Assembly (NCBI GenBank): GCA_022819985.1
Contig: JAJEGH010000018.1
Span: 34,083 to 98,082 of the forward strand
Reading direction: 5' to 3'
Length of the DNA: 64,000 bases
DNA from: Alphaproteobacteria bacterium
GTDB taxonomy: Bacteria; Pseudomonadota; Alphaproteobacteria; Bin65
In this document: positions 15,983-24,153 of the stretch, piece by piece
How positions within the stretch are numbered: position 1 is the first letter of the stretch
Layout: each line of letters begins with the position of its first letter
Made by a program: the position numbers and the translations under genes
The notes under the pieces: generated by a model
Told to the model about the DNA's origin: nothing
What the model saw: only the letters and a program-made list of their open reading frames with translations
Databases searched by the model: none

Positions 15983-17230
15983 ATGCTCTATTCGATGTAC
16001 GACTGGCAGCTTGCCGCCTTCGCCCCGATGCGCACGATGGCGGTCGCCGGCCGGAATTTCCTGACCAACCCGGATCTGCCCTTTACCGAGAGCCGGTTTT
16101 TCCGCGGCGTCGCGGCCGGCTGCGAACTGTTCGAGCGGGTGACCCGGCGCTACGAGAAGCCGGCCTGGGGCCTGGACCGGACCCGGATCGGCGGGGCCGA
16201 CGTCGCAGTGACGGAAGAAATCGTCGAGGCCCGGCCGCACTGCAACCTGCTGCATTTCCGGCGCGACCCGGCAGTTTCGGAGAAGCGGGACGATCCGAAA
16301 GTCCTGATCGTCGCGCCGATGTCCGGCCATCACGCCACCCTGCTGCGCGGCACGGTCGCCGCCCTGCTGCCGGACCACGACGTCCACGTCACCGACTGGA
16401 TCGACGCCGGCCGGGTGCCGGTCTCGAAGGGCCGGTTCGACCTGGACGATTACGTCGATCACGTCATCGCCTTCCTGCACCGGATCGGCCCCGGCGCCCA
16501 TGTCGTCGCGGTGTGCCAGCCCTCGGTGCCGGTGCTGGGCGCGGTTTCGCTGATGGCGGCGGCCGGCGACCCGTGCCGGCCGGCGTCCGTGACGCTCATG
16601 GGCGGGCCGGTCGATACAAGGATCGCCCCGACGAAGGTCAACGATTTCGCGAAGCGTCACAGCCTTGGCTGGTTCGAGCGCTCGGTCATTACCCGGGTGC
16701 CGTTCGGCTACGAGGGCTTCAACCGGCGGGTCTACCCCGGCTTTCTCCAGCTCACCGGCTTCATGTCGATGAATTTCGATCGCCATTTCGGCGCCCATCT
16801 CAAGCTGTTCGAGCATCTGATCCGGGGCGACGGCGACAGCGCCGAGGCGCACCGCAAATTCTACGACGAATACATGTCGGTGATGGACATGACGGCGGAG
16901 TTCTACCTCCAGACCGTCGATGTCGTGTTCCAGCGGCACGCCCTGCCGCGGGGCGAATGGGTGTCGCGCGGGCGCCGGATCGAGCCGGCCGCCATCGCCG
17001 ACACCGCCCTGCTGACCGTGGAGGGCGAACTGGACGACATTTCCGCGGTCGGCCAGACCCGCGCCGCCCACGATCTGTGCAGCGGCATCCCGCACGACCG
17101 CCGCCGCCACATCCTGCAACCCGATGTCGGCCATTACGGCATCTTCAACGGCCGCCGCTGGCGCGAACTGATCGCGCCGCAGGTCCGCGCCTTCATCCGC
17201 GCCGCCCACGAAGGGCGCGCGGTTGCCTGA
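15983..17230 (+). CDS. phaZ: Intracellular polyhydroxyalkanoate depolymerase
   Basis: 415 residues, the usual length of the PhaZ1-type family. MLYSMYDWQLAAFAPMR is the standard N-terminus; VVAVCQPSVPVLGA contains the nucleophile (Cys in the lipase-like box, as in PhaZ1), and the C-terminus has the conserved LTVEGELDDIS and QPDVGHYGIFNGRRWR with the catalytic Asp and His. It breaks down storage PHB granules in the cytoplasm. A PhaR-like palindrome upstream suggests repression until polymer accumulates. The synthase genes are not in the window. Confidence 0.93.
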   Translation: MLYSMYDWQLAAFAPMRTMAVAGRNFLTNPDLPFTESRFFRGVAAGCELFERVTRRYEKPAWGLDRTRIGGADVAVTEEIVEARPHCNLLHFRRDPAVSEKRDDPKVLIVAPMSGHHATLLRGTVAALLPDHDVHVTDWIDAGRVPVSKGRFDLDDYVDHVIAFLHRIGPGAHVVAVCQPSVPVLGAVSLMAAAGDPCRPASVTLMGGPVDTRIAPTKVNDFAKRHSLGWFERSVITRVPFGYEGFNRRVYPGFLQLTGFMSMNFDRHFGAHLKLFEHLIRGDGDSAEAHRKFYDEYMSVMDMTAEFYLQTVDVVFQRHALPRGEWVSRGRRIEPAAIADTALLTVEGELDDISAVGQTRAAHDLCSGIPHDRRRHILQPDVGHYGIFNGRRWRELIAPQVRAFIRAAHEGRAVA

Positions 17231-17245
17231 CCGCCGCGCCGCGCG

Positions 17246-17956
17246 ATGGCCGGATCCCTGACCGTCGACGCCGCCGGCCGGCCGGTCACGCTGGCGGTCC
17301 GGCGCAGCGCGCGGGCGCGGCGCATCCTGCTGCGCATCGACCGCAACGCCCGGCGGGCCGAGCTGGTGCTGCCGCCGGGCGCATCGGTCGCCGAGGGCCG
17401 GGCCTTCGCCGAGAAGAAGGCGTTGTGGCTGCGCAACCGGCTGGCCCTGCTGCCCGAAACCGTGCCCTTCGCGCCGGGCGAGTCGGTGCCCGTCCTGGGG
17501 CGTGACCGGTTGCTGGTCCACGCCCCGGAGGCGCGCGCCGGCGTCGTGCTGGACGGCGGCCGGCTGATCGTCTCCGGCGAGCGCGCCTTCTTCGACCGCC
17601 GGGTACAGGACTGGCTCCGGCGCGAGGCCCGGCGCCGCATCGCCGGGCTGGCCCATCCCAAGGCGGCCCGGATCGGCCGCCGCATCGCGCGCATTTCCGT
17701 GCGCGACCAGCGCAGCCGCTGGGGTTCGTGCAGCGCCACCGGCAATCTGAGCTTTTCCTGGCGGCTGATCCTGGCGCCGGCCGAGGTGCTGGATTATGTC
17801 GTGGCCCACGAAGTCGCCCATCTCGCGGAGCCGAACCACTCGGACCGCTTCTGGCGCCTGGTCGACACGCTGACCGACCATGCCGGCCACGGCCGGTCGT
17901 GGCTGCGCCTTCACGGCCCCGGACTGCACGCCTACGGTGCGGGCGGCGCGGACTGA
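17246..17956 (+). CDS. YgjP-type zinc metallopeptidase (DUF45/SprT-like)
   Basis: 236 residues. VVAHEVAHLAEPNHSDRFW (near residue 190) has the HExxH zinc site and third ligand His; WGSCSATGNLSFSWRLILAP is the family signature before it. The N-terminal half is the beta-rich YgjP domain with conserved VRRSARARRILLRI. Biological substrate is unknown. Only 15 bases separate it from phaZ, so they are probably cotranscribed. Confidence 0.9.
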   Translation: MAGSLTVDAAGRPVTLAVRRSARARRILLRIDRNARRAELVLPPGASVAEGRAFAEKKALWLRNRLALLPETVPFAPGESVPVLGRDRLLVHAPEARAGVVLDGGRLIVSGERAFFDRRVQDWLRREARRRIAGLAHPKAARIGRRIARISVRDQRSRWGSCSATGNLSFSWRLILAPAEVLDYVVAHEVAHLAEPNHSDRFWRLVDTLTDHAGHGRSWLRLHGPGLHAYGAGGAD

Positions 17957-18067
17957 CGGGCTGACCGGGCGCGCACCGGCGGATGTGGACCGGCGGACGC
18001 GGGCGGCAGGACACGCATCGGATAGCGCCGGAGGCCGGCCTGTCCCAAACTGCATCCGTTCCGCACA

Positions 18068-18991
18068 ATGGGCCCGCAAGACAGGATGCGAACCATGACC
18101 CCCGACGCCGCCGCCGCTGCCCCTGCCATACCCGGAGCGTTGCCGGAAGCGTTGCCGGACCGGCGGATCGAGCGGGCCTGCCGCTTCATCGACGGCTTCG
18201 AGGAGGGCGTGCCGACCCTGCGCCAGATCGCCGACCATGTCGGCCTCAGCCCGGCCTGGCTGCAGAAGCGCTTTACCGAGGCGCTCGGCGTGTCGCCGAA
18301 ACAGTATGCCGACCAGCGCCGGCGCGAGCGGCTGAAGGCGCTGCTGCGCGAGGGCGACGAGGTGACCGGGGCGCTCTACGAGGCGGGCTACGGCTCGTCC
18401 AGCCGGCTCTACGAATCCTCCGACGCCACGCTGGGCATGACGCCGGCGACCTACCGCCGGGGCGGGGCCGGCGCGCGCATCGCCTGGACGGCCGCGCCCT
18501 GCGCCCTCGGCCTGCTGCTGGTCGCCGCCACGGAGCGCGGCATCTGCTTCGTCGCCTTCGGCGACAGCGAGGACGCGCTGCTGGCCGAATTGCGCGCCGA
18601 ATTTCCTCATGCCGGGATCGTGCCGGACATCGGCATCCTCGAGGCCTGGACCGCCGAGGTGCTGCGCCGGGTCGAGGGCGAGCCGCCGCGCGAGACCCTG
18701 CCGCTCGACGTGCGGGCGACGGCGTTCCAGCAGCGCGTGTGGCGGGCGCTCACCGAGATTCCGCAGGGCGAGACCCGGACCTACAGCGAAATCGCGCGCA
18801 GCCTCGGCAAGCCGTCTGCGCAACGCGCCGTCGGCCGGGCCTGCGCCACCAACCCGGTCTCGATCGTGATTCCCTGCCACCGCGCCAAACGCAGCGACGG
18901 CGGCCTCGCCGGCTACCGCTGGGGCGTAGAGCGGAAAGAAGCGCTGATCGCGGCGGAACGGGCAGGGGCGCGCCCGGATCGCACGCAATGA
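18068..18991 (+). CDS. AraC-type regulator fused to methylated-DNA-protein cysteine methyltransferase (Ada-like)
   Basis: 307 residues from ATG 18068 (ATGs at 18086 and 18095 are alternatives). Residues about 35-135 hold an AraC helix-turn-helix pair (DHVGLSPAWLQKRF, GYGSSSRLYE). Residues about 150-300 are the AGT domain with FQQRVWRALTEIPQGETRTYSEIA and the active-site IPCHR near residue 270. It repairs O6-alkylguanine and probably activates alkylation response genes. The N-terminal Cys4 zinc domain of E. coli Ada, which senses methylphosphotriesters, is missing; the switch must differ. The N-terminus carries a small duplication (GALPEALPD). Confidence 0.9.
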   Translation: MGPQDRMRTMTPDAAAAAPAIPGALPEALPDRRIERACRFIDGFEEGVPTLRQIADHVGLSPAWLQKRFTEALGVSPKQYADQRRRERLKALLREGDEVTGALYEAGYGSSSRLYESSDATLGMTPATYRRGGAGARIAWTAAPCALGLLLVAATERGICFVAFGDSEDALLAELRAEFPHAGIVPDIGILEAWTAEVLRRVEGEPPRETLPLDVRATAFQQRVWRALTEIPQGETRTYSEIARSLGKPSAQRAVGRACATNPVSIVIPCHRAKRSDGGLAGYRWGVERKEALIAAERAGARPDRTQ

Positions 18992-19006
18992 TTCGAAAAA
19001 AAGGGC

Positions 19007-19036
19007 TTGACCCTTGCGCGCGCGGCATCATATACG
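19007..19036 (+). promoter_or_regulatory. Orphan sigma70-like promoter TTGACC-18-TATACG
   Basis: TTGACC at 19007-19012 and TATACG at 19031-19036. It points into a 266-base gap between two convergent genes, with no plus-strand gene until 21630. A hairpin ACCCGGC/GCCGGGT at 19092-19115 lies downstream. It could drive a small RNA or be a relic. Confidence 0.4.
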
Positions 19037-19156
19037 GAAAAGAACAATAATCGAACAACAGTCCGCCATACCGAACGCACTGCCGCCATGTACCCGGCTC
19101 CACCGCCGGCCGGGTCGGTCATGAAAGGGAATTAATTCGCAGTCGCGCGTAAAATT

Positions 19157-19184
19157 TTTACAAACAGACCGGTCTGTCTAATTT
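19157..19184 (+). promoter_or_regulatory. TetR-type operator palindrome inside a promoter spacer, no gene downstream
   Basis: ACAGACCGGTCTGT (19164-19177) is a perfect 14-base palindrome of the kind bound by TetR/AcrR repressors. TTTACA (19157-19162) and TAATTT (19179-19184) flank it with a 16-base spacer, the classic autoregulated layout. No TetR gene or any open frame of interest follows on either strand. Confidence 0.6.
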
Positions 19185-19257
19185 GCAGGCAAAGACATCG
19201 GCCGCGCGCGCCATCCGGGCAGCCCCGCCTTCCCGGCGCGCGCGCCGCTTCTCCCGG

Positions 19258-20496
19258 TCATCCGCCGGCGATCTCCGCGATTTGCGCCCGGTCGAAGCCG
19301 GCCTCGGCGAGCAGGGCTTCGGTGTGCTCGCCGAGCTGCGGCTGGCCGAGGCGGACGGGCAGGGCCGTGCGGTCGAAGCGGAAGGCGGTGTCCGGAATGT
19401 CCATCGGCCCTTCGGTCGGGTGTTCGAAGGGCCGGAAGAAGCCGGTGGCGGCAAGGTGCGGGTCGCCGTACAGGTCGTCCAGCGTGTTGACCGGGCCGCA
19501 GGGGATTTCCGCGCCGCGCATCAGGTCGAGCCATTCCGCCGACGTCCTGCCGACCAGCTCCCGGCCCGATTCGCCGTAGAGCGTATCGACATGGTTCAGC
19601 CGGTCGCCGATGGTGCGGAAACGCGGATCGTCCGTCATCTCCGGCCGGCCGACCAGGGTCCAGAAGCGCTCCCACTGCGCATCGGTGTAGGCGAGCAGGC
19701 AGATGAAGCCGTCGGCGGTCGGCTGGGGGCGGCGGTGGGGCGACAGGACGCGCGGATAGCCCGGCGGCGTCATCGGCGGCGAGAAGATCGCGCCATACTG
19801 GTGCTCCGCCAGCGTGAAACTCGCGATACCCTCGAACATGGCGGTCTCGACATAGACGCCCCGGCCGGTGCTGCGGCGCTGGAGGAGCGCGGCGAGGATG
19901 CCGTTGGAGGCGAGCAGGCCGGAAATCTTGTCGGCCGCGATGGTCGGGATCAGGTTCGGCGCGCCGTCGCGGGCGAGGAAGGTGCCGGCGAGCCCGGCCT
20001 GGCCCTGGATCACGTCGTCGTAGGCCGGCCGGCCGGCATAGGGCCCGCCGTCGCGATAGCCGTAGAGCCCGGCATAGACGATGCCGGGGTTGCGCGCCAT
20101 CACCCGGTCCGGGTCGAAGCCCAGCTTCAGGATCTTGTGCGGCCGGATATTGTGGACGAAGACATCGGCGCTATCGACCAGCCGCCACAGCGCCTCGCGC
20201 GCCGCCGGGCGCTTGAGGTCGAGCACGATGCTCTTCTTGTTGCGGTTCATGCCGAGGAACAGGGCCGCCATGCGCGGGCTGCGCTCCGGCCCCATCTGGC
20301 GCATGGCGTCGCCGCCCGGCGCCTCGACCTTGACGATCTCGGCGCCGAAATCGCCCAGGAGCTGGGTCGCGTAGGGGCCGTAGACGATGGTGGTGAGGTC
20401 GAGGATGCGCACGCCGTCGAGCGGCAGGCCGGAGTCCGGGGAATCGGGGGCGGTCGCCGGCTTCGAAACGGCGGCGGGATCGTTCGTCGTGCTCAT
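19258..20496 (-). CDS. CaiB/BaiF family III CoA-transferase
   Basis: 412 residues from ATG 20496 (an in-frame TTG at 20532 is less likely). LPLDGVRILDLTTIVYGPYATQLLGDFGAEIVKVE is the family N-terminus; the catalytic Asp is the first D of PAYDDVIQGQAGL near residue 165; GLLASNGILAALLQRRSTGRG and the C-terminal HLAATGFF also match. It moves CoA between organic acids. Substrate unknown; another family member is at 58319-59446. Isolated, convergent with the Ada-like gene. Confidence 0.9.
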   Translation of the reverse strand: MSTTNDPAAVSKPATAPDSPDSGLPLDGVRILDLTTIVYGPYATQLLGDFGAEIVKVEAPGGDAMRQMGPERSPRMAALFLGMNRNKKSIVLDLKRPAAREALWRLVDSADVFVHNIRPHKILKLGFDPDRVMARNPGIVYAGLYGYRDGGPYAGRPAYDDVIQGQAGLAGTFLARDGAPNLIPTIAADKISGLLASNGILAALLQRRSTGRGVYVETAMFEGIASFTLAEHQYGAIFSPPMTPPGYPRVLSPHRRPQPTADGFICLLAYTDAQWERFWTLVGRPEMTDDPRFRTIGDRLNHVDTLYGESGRELVGRTSAEWLDLMRGAEIPCGPVNTLDDLYGDPHLAATGFFRPFEHPTEGPMDIPDTAFRFDRTALPVRLGQPQLGEHTEALLAEAGFDRAQIAEIAGG

Positions 20497-20640
20497 GGCT
20501 GCGAAAAAGGCCGCGGCATCGCCAAAGGTCAACCGGCAGCGGGTCGCGGCCCGTCGCGAAACGCCCTGCGCTCACCGTTTGCGTCAGGGCGCAATCCGGA
20601 TCGCAATGCTGTTGTCGGCCGGTCCCGGCGGCGGCGATGC

Positions 20641-21144
20641 TCAAGCCCGCAACAGCGCCCTCAACTCGGATATCCGAAGCAGCAGCATGAGCGGTTCGCG
20701 GTCCGAGAAAGGGCGGAAGCCGAACCGTCCGTAAAACGCTGCGGCCGCCTCGTCGATGGCCTGCACCACGACGGCTCGGGCCCCGATGACACGGGCTGCC
20801 GCGAGGGCGCGCCCCGCCGCGTCGATCAGCAGATCGGAGCCGAGGCGCCGCTCCTGGTAATTCGCGTCGACTGCGAGCTGCCCGAGCAGAATCACCGGAA
20901 CCGGTTCGGGCATGCTCCTGCCGACCCGCGACGACACACGTCGCTTTTCGACGGCGCTGGCGGCGAGGCTGTAGAAGCCGACCACCCGGTCGCCGTCGCA
21001 GGCGACATAGGTGCGGGCGCCGCCCTTGGCTTCGTTGAGCCGCGCCTTGCCCTGCAGCCAGGAGTCGAGGGCGGGTACGCCCGAGGTGAAATGCGAGAGG
21101 TCGTGCTGCGGGCCGAGCGGCTCCGGCGCGCTTATCGGTCCCAC
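20641..21144 (-). CDS. GNAT acetyltransferase toxin of a TacAT-like module
   Basis: 167 residues. GVPALDSWLQGKARLNEAKGGA at the N-terminus and QLAVDANYQERRLGSDLLIDA (acetyl-CoA loop) with AFYGRFGFRPF near the end match the TacT/AtaT group that acetylates aminoacyl-tRNA. GTG start at 21144 overlaps the antitoxin end by 13 bases. The N-terminus carries the VGPAPVGP-like product of a local 15-base duplication if translation begins earlier. The DUF1778 partner upstream makes the assignment firm. Confidence 0.87.
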   Translation of the reverse strand: MGPISAPEPLGPQHDLSHFTSGVPALDSWLQGKARLNEAKGGARTYVACDGDRVVGFYSLAASAVEKRRVSSRVGRSMPEPVPVILLGQLAVDANYQERRLGSDLLIDAAGRALAAARVIGARAVVVQAIDEAAAAFYGRFGFRPFSDREPLMLLLRISELRALLRA

Positions 21145-21404
21145 TGGGGCCGGTCCCACCGGGGCCGGCGCGCGAATCGCTCCTTGACGGCAGGGTCGGG
21201 ATTCACCGGCGCGTCGAGCGCGGCAGCGAATGCGTCCCAGGCCTCGTCGTCGAGGACAATGATGGGGCGCTCGTTCAGGGTCTCGATTGCCGCGGCTTCG
21301 CTGGAGCGGAGCACGAACTCGGTCCGCGTCACGCCCCGGATCGCCGCTGCGCGGTCGATGAACGCGAGGCGCTCGCTGGACATGCGGAAATTCACCTGAG
21401 CCAT
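21132..21404 (-). CDS. DUF1778 (TacA-like) ribbon-helix-helix antitoxin
   Basis: 90 residues. Residues 1-45 form the ribbon-helix-helix (VNFRMSSERLAFIDRAAAIRGVTRTEFVL); VLDDEAWDAFAAALDAPV is the toxin-neutralising motif of DUF1778. ATG at 21404 has AAGGAGG 7 bases upstream. The last residues RWDRPQWDR come from a tandem duplication. It binds its own promoter; direct repeats of GTATAGCA are present there. Confidence 0.9.
   Translation of the reverse strand: MAQVNFRMSSERLAFIDRAAAIRGVTRTEFVLRSSEAAAIETLNERPIIVLDDEAWDAFAAALDAPVNPDPAVKERFARRPRWDRPQWDR
21137..21166. repeat. 15-base duplication at the antitoxin/toxin junction
   Basis: GGTCCCACTGGGGCC (21137-21151) and GGTCCCACCGGGGCC (21152-21166) differ by one base. 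It lengthens the antitoxin tail and contains the toxin GTG start. Confidence 0.9.
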
Positions 21405-21454
21405 TGCGGCCTCCTTGCGCCGGGCTGAGCGGCCGGTTCCTGACGCCCACAGGG

Positions 21455-21483
21455 TGTATAGCATTTGTATAGCAAAAAGACAA
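21455..21483 (-). promoter_or_regulatory. Promoter and operator of the GNAT/DUF1778 module
   Basis: On the minus strand TTGTCT (21483-21478) and TATACA (21460-21455) are spaced by 17 bases. Two direct copies of GTATAGCA (plus-strand 21456-21463 and 21467-21474, period 11) cover the -10 box and spacer, one helical turn apart, as expected for cooperative binding by the ribbon-helix-helix antitoxin. Confidence 0.75.
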
Positions 21484-21629
21484 GCGGCCTTGGACGGAAA
21501 TTCGAGGGATCTGCCCGGCATCGCCGCCGTTTCTCAATGCCTGGACCTGGCGCGGGAACGGACCGATACGACGCCGCATGCCGCGAAAGGGACTGTCGCA
21601 AAGTCTCTCCTGGCCCTAAATCGAGCCCT

Positions 21630-23984
21630 ATGACAACACCCGAATCCGCCGCTGCCAATCCCTCCCTTATCGGCGCTTCGATGCCGCGCGTCGAGGACCG
21701 CGCCTTCCTGACCGGCGCCGGTCGCTTCACCGCCGATCTCTCGCTGCCCGGCCAGGCCCATGCCGCCGTCGTGCGCTCGCCCCATGCCCACGCCGTGCTC
21801 GGCGGCATCGATCCGGGCGGGGCGCTGGCGCTGCCCGGCGTCCTGGCGGTCTACACCGCGGCGGACCTGCGCGCCGCCGGCGTGCGCGCCCTGCCGACCG
21901 GCGCGCACGAACCGCTGCCGGCCGGCGAAGTGCTGCGCCCCATCGTCGACGCACCGCAATACCCGCTGGCGGAAGGCCGGGTGCGCTTTGCCGGCGAGGC
22001 CGTCGCCTTCGTCGTCGCCGAGACCGAAGCTGCCGCGGTGGAGGCGGCGGAACTGGTCGCGGTCGACTACGACCCCCTGCCGGCGCTGGGCACGGCGGAG
22101 GATGCGTTGGCCGCCGACGCCGCGGCGATCTGGGACGAGGCGCCCGACAACCGTTCCGTTGTCTGGGCGGCGGGCGACGCCGCCGCGACCGAAGCGGCGT
22201 TCGCGGCGGCGCACCGCATCGTCGCGCAGGATATCGCCTTTGCCCGATCCACCGCGGCCTTCATGGAGCCGCGCGGCGCGCTCGCCGACTATACGGACGG
22301 CCGGTTTACGTTCTACGCCGGGTGCCAGTCCGGCCACGTCCTGCGCGCCATCATCGCCGATTGCCTGGGCATCGACCGGGCGGACCTGCGCGTGATCGTG
22401 CCGGATACCGGCGGCGGCTTCGGCGCGCGCAACCTGGTCTATCCCGAATTCGTCGCCGCCCTGTTTGCGGCGCGGGCGCTCGGCCGGCCGGTGCGCTGGA
22501 TCGCCGGCCGCAGCGAAGCCTTCCTGACCGACACCCAGTCGCGCAGCCAGAACCTGCACGCCCGCATGGCGCTGGACGCCGACGGGCGCATCGCCGCCAT
22601 CGACGTGAAAGCCGACTGGTGGCACGGCGCCTACTGGGTGAACCGGGCGCCGCACATCATCGTGACCTGGATGGCGCCGATGATCTGCGGCCCCTACCGC
22701 ATTCCGGTCCACCGCTTCGAGATCGGCGGCGTCTTCACCAATACCGCCCCGATCGCCGCCTACCGCGGCATCGCCCGAGCCGAGGCGACGCTCGTGCTGG
22801 AGCGGCTGATCGACCGGGCGGCGCGCGAGACGGGCATCGACCGGGTGGAGCTGCGCCGGCGCAACCTGATCCCGCTCGCCGACATGCCCTGGGAGTCGCC
22901 GGCCGGCGCGCGCTACCAGCGCAACGATTTCTTCGGCAGCCTGGATGCCGGGCTGGCGGCGATCGACTGGGATGGCTTCGCGGCCCGCCGGGCGGCTTCG
23001 GCAGCTCGCGGGCTGCGCCGCGGACGCGCCGTGACGACCTATATCGAGAATGCCGGCGGCGCGCTCGTCGAATACGCCGACCTCCGGGTCGAGGCGGAAG
23101 GGCCGGGGGTCGGGTCGGAGGATGGGCGGGTGCGCGCCCTGGTCGGCAGCCAGGATTGCGGCATGGGCCACGCCACCGTATTCGGCCAGATCCTTGCCGG
23201 CCTGCTGGGCGTTGCGCCGGACCGGATCGTCGTCGAGGACGGCGATACCGACCGCATTCCGCAAGGCGGCGGCTCCCACGGCTCGCGCACCATGCGCATC
23301 GGCGGCGGCGCGGTCCACAACGGGGCGCTCTCCCTGATCGAGGCGGGCAGGCCGCTGGCCGCCGATCTGCTGGAGGCCGCGGCGGCGGACATCGGCTTCG
23401 ACGCCGGCGCCTATCGGGTGCGCGGCACGGACCGGGCGGTCTCCCTGTTCGCCGTGGCGGCCGAGGCCGACAGGCGCGGTGCGCCACTCCGGATCGAGGA
23501 GCGCTTCGAGGTGCCGGGGATGAGCTATCCCAGCGGCTGCCATCTGTGCGAGGTCGAGGTCGATCCCGAGACAGGCCGGGTGCGGATCGACCGCTATGTC
23601 GTGGTTTCGGACCCCGGCCGGGTGATCAACCCGCTGCTCGCGGCCGGGCAGCTGCACGGCGGCATCGCCATGGGCGTCGGCCACGCGCTGACCGAGAACA
23701 CGGTCTACGAAGCCGGCACCGGCCAATTGCTCAGCGGCAGCTTCATGGATTTCTGCCTGCCCCGGGCCGACGACATGCCGCCGGTCGATACCGTCTTCAA
23801 CCCGGTCGAGGGCGACGACAACCCGCTCGGCGTCAAGGGCATCGGCGAAGGGCCGACCACGGCTTCGCCGCCGACCGCCATCAACGCGGTGCTGGACGCG
23901 CTCGCCGAAGACGGCGTGACAACGCTCGACATGCCGCTGACGCCGCACGCGGTCTGGCGGGCGCTGGAGGGCGCGCGAACCTGA
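21630..23984 (+). CDS. Molybdenum hydroxylase large (molybdopterin-binding) subunit, xanthine dehydrogenase/CO dehydrogenase family
   Basis: 784 residues, the standard length. N-terminal GASMPRVEDRAFLTGAGRF, GGFGARN near residue 270, IAAYRGIARAEATLVLERLID near 375, QDCGMGH near 508, and the catalytic Glu in GVKGIGEGPTT near 740. The AYRG.. loop lacks the AYRCSFR cysteine of true CO dehydrogenase, so an aromatic, aldehyde or N-heterocycle hydroxylase is likely. The FAD and 2Fe-2S subunits that normally accompany it are not next to it, so it must borrow them or they have moved. Confidence 0.9.
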   Translation: MTTPESAAANPSLIGASMPRVEDRAFLTGAGRFTADLSLPGQAHAAVVRSPHAHAVLGGIDPGGALALPGVLAVYTAADLRAAGVRALPTGAHEPLPAGEVLRPIVDAPQYPLAEGRVRFAGEAVAFVVAETEAAAVEAAELVAVDYDPLPALGTAEDALAADAAAIWDEAPDNRSVVWAAGDAAATEAAFAAAHRIVAQDIAFARSTAAFMEPRGALADYTDGRFTFYAGCQSGHVLRAIIADCLGIDRADLRVIVPDTGGGFGARNLVYPEFVAALFAARALGRPVRWIAGRSEAFLTDTQSRSQNLHARMALDADGRIAAIDVKADWWHGAYWVNRAPHIIVTWMAPMICGPYRIPVHRFEIGGVFTNTAPIAAYRGIARAEATLVLERLIDRAARETGIDRVELRRRNLIPLADMPWESPAGARYQRNDFFGSLDAGLAAIDWDGFAARRAASAARGLRRGRAVTTYIENAGGALVEYADLRVEAEGPGVGSEDGRVRALVGSQDCGMGHATVFGQILAGLLGVAPDRIVVEDGDTDRIPQGGGSHGSRTMRIGGGAVHNGALSLIEAGRPLAADLLEAAAADIGFDAGAYRVRGTDRAVSLFAVAAEADRRGAPLRIEERFEVPGMSYPSGCHLCEVEVDPETGRVRIDRYVVVSDPGRVINPLLAAGQLHGGIAMGVGHALTENTVYEAGTGQLLSGSFMDFCLPRADDMPPVDTVFNPVEGDDNPLGVKGIGEGPTTASPPTAINAVLDALAEDGVTTLDMPLTPHAVWRALEGART

Positions 23985-24043
23985 AGCCGGCGCCGCGACC
24001 GGCCGCTCCTCAATACGGCCCCCTCGATACGGCGCTGGCGCAC

Positions 24044-24133
24044 CTACTCGGGATGAGGAGGTTGTTAGCGGTTCGAATATCTCAACCCACCCCTTTTTCC
24101 TCATCCTGAGTAGCCCCGGCCGCCAGGCCGGGG
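24044..24133. repeat. Dispersed-type intergenic inverted repeat with hairpins
   Basis: CTACTCGGGATGAGG (24044-24058) pairs with CCTCATCCTGAGTAG (24099-24113) with one mismatch; a second hairpin CCCCGGCC-GCCA-GGCCGGGG follows at 24114-24133, then CGTATCGAAGGAC. This CCTCATCCTGAG...CGAAGGAC layout is a known style of alphaproteobacterial intergenic repeat. It sits between two convergent genes and may end both transcripts. Confidence 0.75.
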
Positions 24134-24153
24134 CGTATCGAAGGACGGTCCAC

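Noticed and set aside
15731..18988. 1085-codon antisense frame over phaZ, the protease and the Ada-like gene
   Set aside because: Shadow frame with no domain and the same composition bias; the three plus-strand genes are well supported.
19092..19115. Rho-independent terminator of the Ada-like gene
   Set aside because: Seven-base stem with a 10-base loop and no T run; noted only as a hairpin.
24066..24090. tRNA T-arm-like GGTTCGAAT
   Set aside because: No acceptor, D or anticodon arms can be folded around it; it is the loop of an intergenic inverted repeat.
21534..24104. 856-codon antisense frame over the molybdenum hydroxylase
   Set aside because: Shadow; the plus strand carries all family motifs.
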